Shown here: piece by piece, positions 55,106 to 64,000 of the stretch | How positions within the stretch are numbered: position 1 is the first letter of the stretch | How the letters are laid out: every line of letters begins with the position of its first letter | Assembly (NCBI RefSeq): GCF_006715635.1 | Contig: NZ_VFNP01000001.1 | Location: 930,001-994,000 of the forward strand | Direction of reading: 5' to 3' | DNA from: Streptomyces sp. SLBN-118 | GTDB taxonomy: Bacteria; Actinomycetota; Actinomycetes; Streptomycetales; Streptomycetaceae | Length of the DNA stretch: 64,000 nt | Notes under the pieces: generated by a model | Told to the model about the DNA's origin: nothing | Database searches by the model: none | The model's input: the letters and a program-made list of their open reading frames with translations, nothing else | Made by a program: the position numbers and the translations under genes

Positions 55106-55125
55106 CCGCCCGCCGGTACGGGCGG
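55106..55125. terminator. Hairpin between sortase and deacetylase genes
   Basis: CCGCCCG and CGGGCGG arms around CCGGTA, 31 nt after the sortase stop and 16 nt from the stop of the convergent deacetylase. Further GGGCGG runs give longer alternative stems. Confidence 0.65.
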
Positions 55126-55140
55126 CGGTCCGGGCGGCGC

Positions 55141-55983
55141 TCAGCGGTGCGGCACGGTGATGCGGTATCCGGCGTCCAGCAGCCTGGGCAGATAGCGGCG
55201 CAGGGCTGCGACGCTCTGGGATCGGTTGCCGCCCGCGTCGTGCGAAAGGATCACGGCGCCCGGCGCCGCGCCGTCGAGCACCTTGCGGACGATTGTCGTG
55301 GTGCCGGGCTCGGTCCAGTCGAGCGAGTCGACGGTCCAGCCCACGGGCTCCATGCCGAGTTCCGCGCCGATCTCGAAGGTGAGCTTGTTCCATGCTCCGT
55401 ACGGGGCGCGGAACCACAGCGGCGCGGCACCCAGGGTCCGCGCGATGACTTCGCTGGTGCGGCCCAGTTCGCCGCGGATTTTCGAGGCCGGGAGCTTGGG
55501 GATCAGCGGGTGGGACCAGGTGTGGTTGCCCACGACGTGTCCGTCGTCGGCGATCTCGCGCAGCAGTTCACGGTTGGCGGCGGCCATCTCGCCGCAGACG
55601 AAGAACATCGCGTTCACGTGGTACTGGCGCAGGGTGCTCAGAATGCCGGGCGTGTAGTGGGGATCGGGCCCGTCGTCGAAGGTGAGCACCAGGGTGCGGC
55701 CCAGCTGGGGAAACCGCTCGAAGGGTCTGGTGCGCACGGGCGGGAGCGCCCGGTGGAATCTCGGTGGGGCGTCTGCCGTCATCGGCCGCAGCCGGTACGC
55801 CGACTCGTGCATGGGCGGGCCCGCCGCGGCTGCCCGGGGGCCCGCCGCCGGGCCCGGGGATGCTTCCCTGCCGGGGCTCCGGTCCCGCTCGGTGAAGAGC
55901 GTCCCCATGGTGACGGCAGCGCCGAGGCAGGCCGCGATACGGAGTACCGAACGGCGGCCCGGGAGCATCTGATCCGCTTTCAT
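55141..55983 (-). CDS. Secreted polysaccharide deacetylase (NodB family, CE4)
   Basis: A 280-aa exported enzyme. Signal/anchor RRSVLRIAACLGAAVTMGTL precedes a Pro-rich linker. CE4 motifs: TFDDGPDPHYT (motif 1 with catalytic and metal Asp), GNHTWSHP (motif 2, metal His), RAPYGAWN (motif 3), WTVDSLDW (motif 4) and AVILSHDAG (motif 5). It removes N-acetyl groups from peptidoglycan, chitin or a similar polymer outside the cell. ATG at 55983; no strong ribosome site is seen. Next to sortase and wall proteins. Confidence 0.88.
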   Translation of the reverse strand: MKADQMLPGRRSVLRIAACLGAAVTMGTLFTERDRSPGREASPGPAAGPRAAAAGPPMHESAYRLRPMTADAPPRFHRALPPVRTRPFERFPQLGRTLVLTFDDGPDPHYTPGILSTLRQYHVNAMFFVCGEMAAANRELLREIADDGHVVGNHTWSHPLIPKLPASKIRGELGRTSEVIARTLGAAPLWFRAPYGAWNKLTFEIGAELGMEPVGWTVDSLDWTEPGTTTIVRKVLDGAAPGAVILSHDAGGNRSQSVAALRRYLPRLLDAGYRITVPHR

Positions 55984-56084
55984 GACTAACTGCTCGCACG
56001 AATGGGGCCGCCACCGCTGCATCAACACCGTTCGGGCGGGCGAAAGCACCCGATGGGAGCAGTCCGGTGGGCGCGAACGGCGCG

Positions 56085-59000
56085 TCAGTTGCGGCGGACC
56101 AGCGGGAAGGGCAGTGTCTCCCGGATGGTCAGTCCGGTGAGGAACATGACGAGCCGGTCGACCCCGATCCCGAGACCGCCGGTCGGCGGCATCGCGTACT
56201 CCAGCGCGTCCAGGAAGTCCTCGTCGATCTCCATGGCCTCCGGGTCGCCGCCCGCGGCCAGCAGGGACTGCGCGGTGAGCCGGCGCCGCTGCTCGACCGG
56301 GTCGGTCAACTCCGAGTAAGCGGTGCCCAGTTCGGTTCCAAAGGCGACCAGGTCCCAGCGTTCGGCCAGCCGGGGGTCGCGGCGGTGCTGGCGGGTCAGT
56401 GGGGAGACGTCGGTCGGGAAGTCCTTGTAGAAGGTGGGCAGCTGGGTCCGCTCCTCGACGAGGCGCTCGTACATTTCGAGGACCACGTCGCCCCGGGTGT
56501 CGTCCGGGATGTGCGGCACACCCGCCCTGTCGCACAGACTTCGCAGCACCGCCTCGTCGGTGTCGGCGTCGATCTGCTCGCCGAGCGCGTCGGACACCGC
56601 TTCGTACAGCGTCCTGACCGGCCAGGGACCGGAGATGTCATGCTCCACCAGCTTGCCGTCCGGGCCCGCCTTGTGCGCGATCGGGGCGCCGAAGGCGGCG
56701 GTGGCCGCGCCCTGGATCAGCTCACGGGTCAGATCGAGCATCACGTCGTAGTCGGCGAAGGCCTGGTAGGCCTCCAGCATCGTGAACTCGGGGTTGTGCT
56801 TGTAGGAGACGCCTTCGTTGCGGAAGGTCCGGCCCAGCTCGAAAACCTTCTCCAGACCGCCCACGCACAGCCGCTTGAGATAGAGCTCGGGGGCGATCCG
56901 CAGATAGAGATCGAGGTCGTAGGCGTTGATGTGAGTGGTGAAGGGGCGCGCATTGGCCCCGCCGTGGATCTGCTGCAGCATCGGCGTCTCGACCTCGAGG
57001 TAGCCGCGCTCCAGCAGCCCCTGGCGCAGTGCCTGGACGGCGGCGGAGCGGTGGCGTACGACATCGCGGGCGTCGGGGCTGGACACGAGGTCGAGATAAC
57101 GGCGGCGGACACGCGCCTCGGGGTCGGCGAGGCCGCGCCGTTTGTCGGGCAGCGGGCGCAGGCACTTGCCGGTCAGCTGCCACGCGCTGACGAAGAGGGA
57201 CAGCTCGCCCTTGTCGCTCGCGCCGATCTCGCCGGTGGCGGTGATGTGGTCGCCGAAGTCGACGTCGGAGGTGAAGCGCTTCAGTACGTCCGCGCCGCAG
57301 GTGTCACGGGCGAAGGCGAGCTGGAGGTCACCGGACCAGTCGCGCAGCACGGCGAAGACGACGCCGCCGAGGTCGCGTACGACTATCACGCGCCCCGCGA
57401 CAGTCGCCTTCCGGCCGGTGCGGGTACCGGCCGCGGGTGCGGGGGTGAGGCTTCGGATCTCGGCGAGCGTGTCGGTGCGCTGCGCGATACCGACCGGGTA
57501 GGGATCGGTGCCGTCCGCCCGCAGCCGCTCCAGCTTGCGGTGACGGATGCGCACCTGCTCGGGCAGCCGCTGCTCCCCCGCCGTCTCCGCCGGGGCCGGG
57601 CCCACCAGACCGAGGGAATCGATGGACGGCAGCCCCGCGGTCGTGACGGGGCTGACCACGCCCCGGTTCCGTGCCTTCCCCTTGCCCCAGAGCTTGCGCA
57701 GGCTCGGTACGGAGACGAAACCCTCCGCGATCCCCGAGGCCAGGCCGACGCGGGCGAGGGAGCCGGCATCCCCGTAGCAGAGGAAGCGCGGATACCACTC
57801 GGGCTGGTACTTCACGTTGGAGCGGTAGAGGGCTTCGAGCTGCCACCACTTGGAGAAGAACAGGAGCAGCCTGCGCCACATCCGCAGGACCGGGCCCGCG
57901 CCGATGCGGGCGCCCTCCTCGAAGGCCGAGCGGAAGACGGCGAAGTTGAGGGAGATGCGGCGGACGCCGAGTCTGTGTGCCTGGGCGCAGAGTTCGGCGA
58001 CCATGAACTCCATCACGCCATTGGGGGCGGTGCGGTCGCGGCGCATCAGGTCGAGCGAGACGCCGTCCTTGCCCCACGGCACGAAGGAGAGCAGGGCGAT
58101 CAGATGCTCGTCGGCGTCGAATGCCTCGACGAGCAGGCAGTCCCCGTCGGCCGGGTCACCGAGCCGGTCGAGTGCCATGGAGAAGCCGCGTTCGGTCTCG
58201 GTGTCCCGCCAGGCGTCGGCCTTGTCGACGATGCGCCGCATCTCCTCGTCGCTCAGGGTCAGGTGGCGGCGGATCCGGACGGTGGCTCCGGTGCGCTTGA
58301 CCCGGTTCACGGCCTGCCGGGTGACACGCATGTCGCGGCCGTCCAGGTCGAAGCGGGCGACGTTCAGGATCGCCTCGTCGCCGAGCTGGATCGCGCCGAG
58401 CCCGGAGCGCGCAAAAGCCCTGGCGCCCTCCTCCGAGGCTCCCATCACGGCGGGGGCCCAGGCATAGCGCTTGGCGAGGTCCAGCCAGGCCTGGATGGCC
58501 GGGGCCCAGGACGTCCGGTCGCCGATCGGATCGCCGCTGGCCAGAGCGACACCGGCCTCGACGCGATAGGTGACGGCGCCCCTGCCACTGGGCGAGAAGA
58601 CGACAGCCTTGTCGCGGCGGGTGGCGAAGTAGCCAAGTGAGTCCTGGGAGCCGTAGGCACCGAGCAGGGCCCGGATCCGGGGCTCCTCGTCACCGTGCAG
58701 GGCGGCTTCCATGCGCTGTGAACGAAACAGCGTGGCGGCCGCGCTGAGCAGGGCGATCGCGCCGAAGAGTCCCAGGAGGAAGAAGAGGAATCGCGGCGGG
58801 TGGCCGTCGAACTGATCACCGGAGACGAGCCCGCCGAACACGCGGTTGGCGGCCCACAGCAGGCGCTGGTTCTGCGGCAGTCCGCCGGGGAACAGCTCGA
58901 CCAGGCCCCAGCCGACGAGCACGCCCGCGGCGAGCCCGAGAACGAGGACGAGAAGCGCATGACCCAGCGACGCGCGCCGGGACTTGGCGTAGAACTCCCC

Positions 59001-59390
59001 GCGCGCCGCGACGAGCACCGCGACGGCGGCGATGCAGAGCACCAGATTGGGGATCCACGACCACTCGTGGTCGATGGCCACGACCAGCACGTCGGCGATC
59101 AGCAGCAGCGCCAGATAGCTGACGACCAGCCACCACGCGGCCTTCTTGCGCGCGCCGATGGCCGCGGCGAGCAGCAGCAGGAAGGCCGCGTAGGCGAGGT
59201 TCGCGCTGACGGGGACGGTGACGCGGTCCAGGAACACGGCGACGGGGCGAAGCAGGCGCCGCAGCGGAGGGATGACGGCGAGGATCGCGCAGAAGACACC
59301 GAGGGCGGCGAAGAACATCGCGAACGCGTCGGGCACCCTGCTGAGCAAGCCGCCACGGGCGGAAGTGGGCTCCTCCACGGTGACACTCAT
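56085..59390 (-). CDS. lysX: Bifunctional lysylphosphatidylglycerol synthetase / lysyl-tRNA synthetase LysX
   Basis: A 1101-aa fusion. Residues 1-580: N-terminal membrane segments ([60 protein letters not shown]) and an MprF/DUF2156 lysyltransferase domain ([11 protein letters not shown]...). Residues about 590-1101: OB-fold anticodon-binding and class II LysRS catalytic core with motif 2 [20 protein letters not shown] and motif 3 [16 protein letters not shown]. It charges tRNA-Lys and transfers lysine to phosphatidylglycerol, giving cationic-peptide resistance. ATG at 59390; a longer upstream frame overlaps the stress-protein gene and is rejected. Confidence 0.93.
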   Translation of the reverse strand: MSVTVEEPTSARGGLLSRVPDAFAMFFAALGVFCAILAVIPPLRRLLRPVAVFLDRVTVPVSANLAYAAFLLLLAAAIGARKKAAWWLVVSYLALLLIADVLVVAIDHEWSWIPNLVLCIAAVAVLVAARGEFYAKSRRASLGHALLVLVLGLAAGVLVGWGLVELFPGGLPQNQRLLWAANRVFGGLVSGDQFDGHPPRFLFFLLGLFGAIALLSAAATLFRSQRMEAALHGDEEPRIRALLGAYGSQDSLGYFATRRDKAVVFSPSGRGAVTYRVEAGVALASGDPIGDRTSWAPAIQAWLDLAKRYAWAPAVMGASEEGARAFARSGLGAIQLGDEAILNVARFDLDGRDMRVTRQAVNRVKRTGATVRIRRHLTLSDEEMRRIVDKADAWRDTETERGFSMALDRLGDPADGDCLLVEAFDADEHLIALLSFVPWGKDGVSLDLMRRDRTAPNGVMEFMVAELCAQAHRLGVRRISLNFAVFRSAFEEGARIGAGPVLRMWRRLLLFFSKWWQLEALYRSNVKYQPEWYPRFLCYGDAGSLARVGLASGIAEGFVSVPSLRKLWGKGKARNRGVVSPVTTAGLPSIDSLGLVGPAPAETAGEQRLPEQVRIRHRKLERLRADGTDPYPVGIAQRTDTLAEIRSLTPAPAAGTRTGRKATVAGRVIVVRDLGGVVFAVLRDWSGDLQLAFARDTCGADVLKRFTSDVDFGDHITATGEIGASDKGELSLFVSAWQLTGKCLRPLPDKRRGLADPEARVRRRYLDLVSSPDARDVVRHRSAAVQALRQGLLERGYLEVETPMLQQIHGGANARPFTTHINAYDLDLYLRIAPELYLKRLCVGGLEKVFELGRTFRNEGVSYKHNPEFTMLEAYQAFADYDVMLDLTRELIQGAATAAFGAPIAHKAGPDGKLVEHDISGPWPVRTLYEAVSDALGEQIDADTDEAVLRSLCDRAGVPHIPDDTRGDVVLEMYERLVEERTQLPTFYKDFPTDVSPLTRQHRRDPRLAERWDLVAFGTELGTAYSELTDPVEQRRRLTAQSLLAAGGDPEAMEIDEDFLDALEYAMPPTGGLGIGVDRLVMFLTGLTIRETLPFPLVRRN

Positions 59391-59451
59391 GATCTGCACT
59401 TTAGGGAGGGCACAGGCGGGCCGCCTGTTGGAAGGGGATAGCCTCGATGGT

Positions 59452-59925
59452 GTGACCGAGCAGCGGCCCCACCAGCAGCCCCAGCGCTTCGAGCGCGGCA
59501 CGGACGGCCCGAAGGTGATCGTCGTCGGTCTGGACGGATCCGATTCCTCGATGCGGGCGGCGGCGTACGCGGGAGGGCTTGCCCGGCGGCAGAACGCCCT
59601 GCTCGCGGTTGTGTACGTGCAGCCGGTGATGCCGACCGGTTCGGCGTTCGGCGTTCCGGTCGGGGACGCGGCCGGGGACATCACCGAGGAACTGGTGGCC
59701 GAGATCCGCTGCGCCGCAGAACGGGTCAAGGGGATCTGGGACGTCCGCTGGGAGTTCCACACCGTCCGCGGTGACCCGTACAGCGGACTGGTCACGGCGG
59801 CCGACGAACTGAAGGCGGACGCCGTGGTGGTGGGTGCTTCGGAGTCCGCGGGCCACCGGATCATCGGCTCGGTGGCCGTCCGGCTGGTCAAGGCGGGGCG
59901 CTGGCCGGTGACGGTCGTACCGTAG
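59452..59925 (+). CDS. Universal stress protein A family
   Basis: A 157-aa single-domain [23 protein letters not shown] (first strand and nucleotide loop) and [20 protein letters not shown] (G-2x-G-9x-G-type ATP motif, slightly altered) followed by [15 protein letters not shown]. The start GTG at 59452 is inferred, since the frame is open further upstream but would overlap LysX. Divergent from lysX with a 61-bp gap. Confidence 0.85.
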   Translation: MTEQRPHQQPQRFERGTDGPKVIVVGLDGSDSSMRAAAYAGGLARRQNALLAVVYVQPVMPTGSAFGVPVGDAAGDITEELVAEIRCAAERVKGIWDVRWEFHTVRGDPYSGLVTAADELKADAVVVGASESAGHRIIGSVAVRLVKAGRWPVTVVP

Positions 59926-59949
59926 GGCCGGTCCGGATGCCGGGTGGCG

Positions 59950-61017
59950 CTACCCCATGGTGAGGCCGTCCCCGGCCGCGCCGCGGCTGAGCACCGCCTC
60001 CAAGATCGCCTGCTGCGCCTCACGAAGCTCGTCCCGGTCCGCCCCGCCGTGCAGCGCCTCCGGGAGATTGATGACGCGTCCGGCGTCGGTGTCCGTCCAC
60101 GTCGGGACGAACTCCGCCTTCTTCACCACCCAGCGCCGACCGGGCCCTGCGGGCGGTACGAAGGTGAAGCGGGCCATGGATCCCTGGTTGCCGCCCATGC
60201 CGTAGACGATCCAGGTGCCGTTGACCTTCTCGTACGGCTGTGGCACACGGGCGTGCGTGCCGAGGACGAGGTCGATGTCAGGGCGGCCCGCAGTGGTGGA
60301 CGCGGTGAGCCGCCTGCCGAGGCTCAGTTGCCGATCGTCGGGCTCGGTCCGCCACTGGTGACCCCAGTCCAGACTGACGACGACCACATCCGCTCCGGCC
60401 CTGCGGGCGGCGCGCGCATCGGCGACGATCTTCTTCTCGTCGATGCGACTGACCGTCCAGGACCGCTCGTCGGCGACCGTGCTGCCGTTGGTGCCGGAGC
60501 TGTAGGCCAGTTGGGCGACCTTTGCGCCGCCGGCCCTCAGCCAGGCGGGGCGGCGGGCCTCGGCGGCCGTGCGGGCCGAACCAGCATGTCTGAGGCCCGC
60601 CGTGTCGAGCGCGTCGAGGCTGCGGTTCGAGGTGGTCGAGCAGGAGTCGTACCCGGTGGAGCCGAGCGCCTTCGCGAGTTGCGGCAGGGATGTGGCGGTG
60701 GCGTAGTGGCAGATCGCCAGATCGGCCCGCGAGACGACGGACCTGACACCCGCGAGCATGGGCCGGAAGTCGTAACCGTCGCCGCCCGCGTCCGTCCTGG
60801 CCCGGCTGACGGCCGAGTCGTGCGGGAGCACGTCACCGCTTGCGACGAGCGTGAAACCGCGCGTTACGCCGGCACCTCCCGCTGCGGAGGGGGCGGGGTG
60901 CACGGTCCCCCCGTGCTGCGGGGTGCCGGCGGGGCCCGTCTGTCCGGCACAGCCTGCCGCGGTGGTGAGGAGTACGAGGGTGGCTGCCACCGTTCCCTGA
61001 CGCGTGCGCTGAGTCAT
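59950..61017 (-). CDS. CapA-family lipoprotein with degenerate active site
   Basis: A 355-aa lipoprotein (signal [12 protein letters not shown], Cys23). Its fold is the CapA/PgsA metallophosphatase-like family: [12 protein letters not shown], then [19 protein letters not shown] and [15 protein letters not shown]. Two expected segments are altered: the family ICH(M/L)ET...GPP.F block reads [17 protein letters not shown], about 20 residues short, and the catalytic His of TASNH is Arg (TTSNRSLD). An about 10-residue loop after it is also absent. It may be an inactive or neofunctionalised paralogue. No cap genes are nearby. Confidence 0.8.
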   Translation of the reverse strand: MTQRTRQGTVAATLVLLTTAAGCAGQTGPAGTPQHGGTVHPAPSAAGGAGVTRGFTLVASGDVLPHDSAVSRARTDAGGDGYDFRPMLAGVRSVVSRADLAICHYATATSLPQLAKALGSTGYDSCSTTSNRSLDALDTAGLRHAGSARTAAEARRPAWLRAGGAKVAQLAYSSGTNGSTVADERSWTVSRIDEKKIVADARAARRAGADVVVVSLDWGHQWRTEPDDRQLSLGRRLTASTTAGRPDIDLVLGTHARVPQPYEKVNGTWIVYGMGGNQGSMARFTFVPPAGPGRRWVVKKAEFVPTWTDTDAGRVINLPEALHGGADRDELREAQQAILEAVLSRGAAGDGLTMG

Positions 61018-61262
61018 CGGTCAGGGTTGCCCGTCAGGGCACGGCCGAGTCAAGCGACGAAGCCGACATGTCACTGAGACGGAGCCCGGGACACCCCCAG
61101 GGGTGTCCGGCCGTTCGATTGCTACCGGCCGACCGCTCACCGCACCATTCGCCGCTCCGTGCGACCGCTCGCCGACGACCGCTGCAGGCCGTCTGTCCCT
61201 CGGCGTCCCGATGCGTTCGTATACGCCACGTGGCAGCGACTCCGCGCGAAAGGGTGTAGGCA

Positions 61263-61790
61263 ATGGCGACGGCGACCGCGACGACCGACGAGCGGGCCAT
61301 GGCGGAGCTGCAGCGTGAGCACGGGCCCGCCCTGCTCAGCTTTCTGCTCGGTCTGACCTACGGGGACCAGCAACGCGCCGAGGACTTGCTGCAGGAGACG
61401 CTCGTACGTGCCTGGCAGCACCCCGAGGCCTTCGACGGGCCCTACGAGTCGATGCGGCCCTGGCTCTTCACGGTCGGCAGGCGGCTCGCGATCGACGCCA
61501 GGCGCTCCCGGCTGGCCCGGCCGACCGAGATCGGCGACGGTGTCCTCGCCACCACGCCGGACCCGGCGGATGTCACTGAGACGGCCGTCGCAGTGCTGGA
61601 CGTGCGGGCCGCGGTCGAGTCACTGAGCCCGGAGCACCGCGCGGTGCTGGTGCACATCTACTTCCACGGGCTGAGCGTGAACGAGGCGGCGGAGGAACTC
61701 GGCATACCTGCCGGGACGGTCAAGTCGCGTTCGTACTACGCACTGCGTGCGCTTGCCCGCTGTCTGCCGGGGTACGCGCGCCGCCGCTGA
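61263..61790 (+). CDS. ECF-type RNA polymerase sigma factor
   Basis: A 175-aa sigma factor: region 2 (DLLQETLVRAWQHPEAFDGP and MRPWLFTVGRRLAIDARRSR) and region 4 with a helix-turn-helix (LSVNEAAEELGIPAGTVKSR). No anti-sigma gene follows; the next 318 bp are non-coding. ATG at 61263. Its own promoter probably lies in 61018-61262. Confidence 0.88.
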   Translation: MATATATTDERAMAELQREHGPALLSFLLGLTYGDQQRAEDLLQETLVRAWQHPEAFDGPYESMRPWLFTVGRRLAIDARRSRLARPTEIGDGVLATTPDPADVTETAVAVLDVRAAVESLSPEHRAVLVHIYFHGLSVNEAAEELGIPAGTVKSRSYYALRALARCLPGYARRR

Positions 61791-62108
61791 GCACCCGCCC
61801 GGGGTTCGCACCGCTCGTCGCGCCGGGGCGACCGTTCGTCGAAACTCTGCGTCCGTGCGGCTGATCGCCGAGCAGGCCGGGATCCGCCGGGCGGCGACAT
61901 GTGGAGAGTTCTCGACCGACCCACACGCGGCCACCAACCGTCCCCGTGACGTGCTGCGGTGGCGGATTCCCTCGCCCGGCCGTCGCGGCACGGGGGGCGG
62001 CTCAACTCGCGGCGTGGGCGGCGCGCGGGGGGCGGCTGAACTCGCGGCGCGCGCCGTGCGTAATGCCCGGAGTAACCATCGCGCTTCGACCATCCGAGGA
62101 CGGTTCCT
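61791..62108. other. 318-bp non-coding region after the ECF sigma gene
   Basis: Contains a 24-bp direct repeat with one mismatch: 61991-62014 and 62026-62049, 35 bp apart (core GGGGGGCGGCT then AACTCGCGGCG). It is followed by ATCCGAGGA near 62092, the ribosome site of the next gene. No RNA or gene was recognised. Confidence 0.6.
61991..62049. repeat. Imperfect 24-bp direct repeat
   Basis: Two copies of a 24-bp GC-rich unit 35 bp apart, differing at one position (C/G in the GGCTCAACT / GGCTGAACT core). Could be a pair of protein-binding sites or a small duplication. Confidence 0.7.
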
Positions 62109-62768
62109 GTGACCGAGACGTCCCCATCCCGGCAGCCGGCGATCGCCGAGACGGCGCTCGCCGCCGTGGCGCTCAGCCGCTGCCCCGACGCGGCGGCCGC
62201 CCGGGCGGCTCGTCGGGCCCGGCGCTGGCTGCGCGGCGCCTCGCCCCAACCTGCGCACTCCACGGCCGGGTTGATCGAAGCCGCGTTGCGGACGCTCGCT
62301 CTGCGCGAAGGCGAGCCGGTCGATCTCACCCACCCCCTGCTCGTCGCACCGGGCTGCGCCGCCCTCACTCGGATCGTCCACGCCCTCGCCGTCCACGTCG
62401 ATCTGGCCGTGGTGGGTGGCCCGCCGATCGACAGGCTGGGCGGGCTGCTGGCCCGTGACATCGCGACCGGTACGCCGTGCCCCTTCACCGGCCGGCCGGG
62501 CTCCCCCGCGCTGCTCGCGGCCCGGCTGCTGGTCGAGTATCCGGCGGCGGGCCGCCTGCCGGTGCGCGAGACGGTGGCCCGTATCGCGGCCTCGCGACGC
62601 GACGCGGCGCGCATCGAGGACGAGCCGCCCGCCACGGCGCTTGCTCTGCTCGCGCTCAGCGCGGCGGACGCGGGCAGTCCCGCCTGGCGCAGATGCCGGG
62701 CCGGGCTGTTGCGCATTCAGCTCCACGACGGCAGCTGGCGGCACCGGCGGGTCCCGGTGGCAGCCTGA
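62109..62768 (+). CDS. Uncharacterised Ala/Arg-rich helical protein
   Basis: A 219-aa protein starting with GTG at 62109 (VTETSPSRQPAIAETALAAV). It contains many Ala/Arg helices and ends LLRIQLHDGSWRHRR, whose LxxxQxxDGSW pattern resembles the end of terpene-cyclase repeats, but the remainder gives no support for that. No membrane segment. Good G/C-ending codons. Function unknown. Confidence 0.6.
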   Translation: MTETSPSRQPAIAETALAAVALSRCPDAAAARAARRARRWLRGASPQPAHSTAGLIEAALRTLALREGEPVDLTHPLLVAPGCAALTRIVHALAVHVDLAVVGGPPIDRLGGLLARDIATGTPCPFTGRPGSPALLAARLLVEYPAAGRLPVRETVARIAASRRDAARIEDEPPATALALLALSAADAGSPAWRRCRAGLLRIQLHDGSWRHRRVPVAA

Positions 62769-62910
62769 CGCGGGCGCCCGGCCGGTCCCGGTGGCCGCCT
62801 GCCACGGTGGCCCCGGCACGCCGTCCGTCCGTCCGAAGTTCAGTCCCGCGTGCCCCGGATGTCCCTTCGGTGTCCTCGTCCCCCTCGGACCACGTCCAAG
62901 GAGCGACAGT

Positions 62911-63012
62911 ATGCGAAACCTCACGCTCAAGTTGAGTAAAGACGGGCTCCCAGCCGTGTCTGACGGTGGAGGCTCGTCGTCGAGTCGGCACGAAGTCGTC
63001 CGGGAAGAAGGT
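62911..63012 (+). CDS. Possible short ORF with a strong ribosome binding site
   Basis: ATG at 62911 is preceded by AAGGAG 7 nt upstream and reads MRNLTLKLSKDGLPAVSDGG, then a Ser/Gly stretch. The frame has no stop until 63747 and overlaps the better-supported gene below. Codon usage loses G/C at the third position after about residue 30, so only the beginning looks coding. It may be the true start of that gene (with a frameshift), a leader, or spurious. The end given is nominal. Confidence 0.25.
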
Positions 63013-63019
63013 GGGAAGG

Positions 63020-63544
63020 GTGCAGCCCGAGAGTACGAACGGAACCAGCGGAGGCGGGCTGGCAGTCCCCATGGCGTGGCTCTGCGCCGAGTACATCGCC
63101 GACGAGATGCTGCGGGCGGGCGCGCTCGTGGAGGGCGGTTCGCTCGAATACCGCGCGGGCAGACAGACGCTGGCGCTCACCATCTATCTGTGCGACAGCG
63201 CGGACGAGCTGGCGGGCGTGCGGGTGGTCTCCCGGATCGACGAATGGCTGTCACTGACCTCGTACGACCATCCCTGGCAGGAGTGGGTGCACGAGCGGCT
63301 GACCGCCCGGCAGGAGCGGGAACGGGACCTCGACGAGGGAGCCGATCCGGATCTTGCGCTCGCGCTGGACGCCTGGCGCTGGCTGCGGCAGACGGAGCTG
63401 CTCGCCGCCGATCTCGGGGACAGCGAGCCCTGGCACCCGGCCGCCGCGCAGTCCGGTGTCGTGGACGAGTACGCGGAGGTCTGGACTCCGGCCTGGCAGC
63501 TGGGGCTGCCGCTGAGCCACCTGGCCATCCACCTCTTCTGCTGA
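63020..63544 (+). CDS. Conserved hypothetical protein
   Basis: A 174-aa protein from GTG at 63020 (VQPESTNGTSGGGLAVPMAW). It is longer (192 aa) if the GTG at 62966 is used. It has aromatic and acidic features (LTSYDHPWQEWVHERLTARQ, AWRWLRQTELLAADL) and the end PLSHLAIHLFC with a C-terminal Cys. Third-position G/C is strong. No known domain. It may start further upstream in a different frame (see the short ORF at 62911). Confidence 0.65.
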   Translation: MQPESTNGTSGGGLAVPMAWLCAEYIADEMLRAGALVEGGSLEYRAGRQTLALTIYLCDSADELAGVRVVSRIDEWLSLTSYDHPWQEWVHERLTARQERERDLDEGADPDLALALDAWRWLRQTELLAADLGDSEPWHPAAAQSGVVDEYAEVWTPAWQLGLPLSHLAIHLFC

Positions 63545-63635
63545 CGGCCCGGACGGCTCCTTGGCCGGCCTGCCGACGGCGTGACACGAAACGAGTGGCC
63601 GGGCGACTCGATGCCGACAGGACATCGGCGCAGTC

Positions 63636-64000
63636 TCAGCCCGGGGACCGGCGGCCTGCCGAGGAGTGCACGCCCGAGCGGTACTTGGGGAGCCGGATCG
63701 TGATCTTCATGCCCGCGCCGACGCCCGTCTCGATGACCAGCCCGTGATCGTCGCCGTACACCTGGCGCAGTCGCTCGTCGACATTGGACAGCCCGATGCC
63801 CGACGACTCAGTCCGCTCCCCCGCGAGGATCCCCCGCAGTACGGCCGGGTCCATGCCCACACCGTCGTCCTCGATGGTCACCATGGCCTCGGATCCGGCG
63901 TCCTGTGCCGCGATGGTGACGCGGCAGTCGTCCTTCGAGTCCTCCAGACCGTGTTTGACGGCGTTCTCGACGAGCGGCTGCAGACACAGGAACGGCAGGG
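63636..64000 (-). CDS. Sensor histidine kinase, LytS/YehU-type (C-terminal part)
   Basis: The last about 120 residues of a histidine kinase that extends beyond the right edge: N-box LQPLVENAVKHGLEDS, G1 IEDDGVGMD, G2 SSGIGLSNVDERLRQVYGDD, ending in a short basic tail (YRSGVHSSAGRRSPG). This ATP-binding layout is that of LytS-type kinases, usually paired with LytTR response regulators. The pHis domain and input domain are not visible. Confidence 0.9.
   Translation of the reverse strand, partial: LPFLCLQPLVENAVKHGLEDSKDDCRVTIAAQDAGSEAMVTIEDDGVGMDPAVLRGILAGERTESSGIGLSNVDERLRQVYGDDHGLVIETGVGAGMKITIRLPKYRSGVHSSAGRRSPG

Noticed and set aside
56067..58640. Plus-strand open frame of 857 codons
   Set aside because: Antisense to lysX; low-complexity Val/Gly/Glu-rich translation without motifs.
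62416..63747. 443-codon plus-strand frame overlapping two hypotheticals
   Set aside because: It loses third-position G/C and reads Arg/Gly-rich nonsense; the frames at 62109 and 63020 have better codon use.

Overview
The window is about 70 percent G+C or more, with strongly G/C-ending codons, GTG starts, ATGA/GTGA stop-start overlaps, iron boxes, an egtABCD operon, a melC tyrosinase operon, class F sortases, a LysX fusion and NodB, Dyp and NIS-siderophore genes. Together these point to a Streptomyces or very close relative. Several broken genes (a LAL regulator remnant, a truncated AEC transporter, a frameshifted VOC protein, a PARG-like gene with an in-frame stop) suggest an accessory or arm-like part of the chromosome. 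No tRNA, rRNA, CRISPR array, insertion sequence or prophage was recognised.

Layout. 1-8880: a three-component D-amino-acid/(hydroxy)proline-type dehydrogenase (left subunit cut by the edge), an M24 Xaa-Pro peptidase, and divergently a five-gene dipeptide ABC transporter; two copies of a 17-bp element sit at the promoters. 8880-13590: a LAL regulator remnant, then a secreted radical-copper (galactose/glyoxal oxidase-like) enzyme followed by a Dyp peroxidase fused to a B-type lectin. 13639-15746: pirin, a transporter fragment and a membrane protein. 15775-22826: an iron-regulated NIS siderophore locus (PLP decarboxylase, two IucA/IucC synthetases, ATP-grasp, FhuF-type reductase) with two divergent iron boxes. 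22810-32400: assorted genes, including a GH64 glucanase with a LacI-type operator, a WYL regulator divergent from an NmrA-type protein, a flavoprotein, a disulfide oxidoreductase, thioredoxin, an orphan LacI regulator, a solitary PemK/MazF-like toxin and a broken macrodomain/PARG-like gene.

32468-36766: the ergothioneine operon egtABCD. 36661-40053: an OlsB/OlsA-like ornithine-lipid pair, then a class F sortase next to a repeat-rich surface protein. 40419-42589: dodecin, a HAD phosphatase, and the melC1-melC2 tyrosinase operon. 42896-47265: a three-subunit succinate dehydrogenase with a divergent LysR regulator. 47312-52675: a PAS-GGDEF-EAL protein (RmdA-like), a SAM methyltransferase, a repeat lipoprotein and a proline iminopeptidase. 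52944-55983: two paralogous wall/membrane-anchored proteins around a 60-nt perfect palindrome, a second class F sortase and a NodB deacetylase. 56085-64000: LysX, a universal stress protein, a degenerate CapA lipoprotein, an ECF sigma factor, two uncharacterised proteins and the C-terminus of a LytS-type histidine kinase.

The strongest candidates for new biology are the copper oxidase plus Dyp-lectin pair (a possible H2O2 producer and user), the two class F sortases beside proteins with a non-LPXTG tail, and the transporter-less ATP-grasp-containing NIS siderophore locus. All functional statements are read from motifs and gene order; no database search was run.
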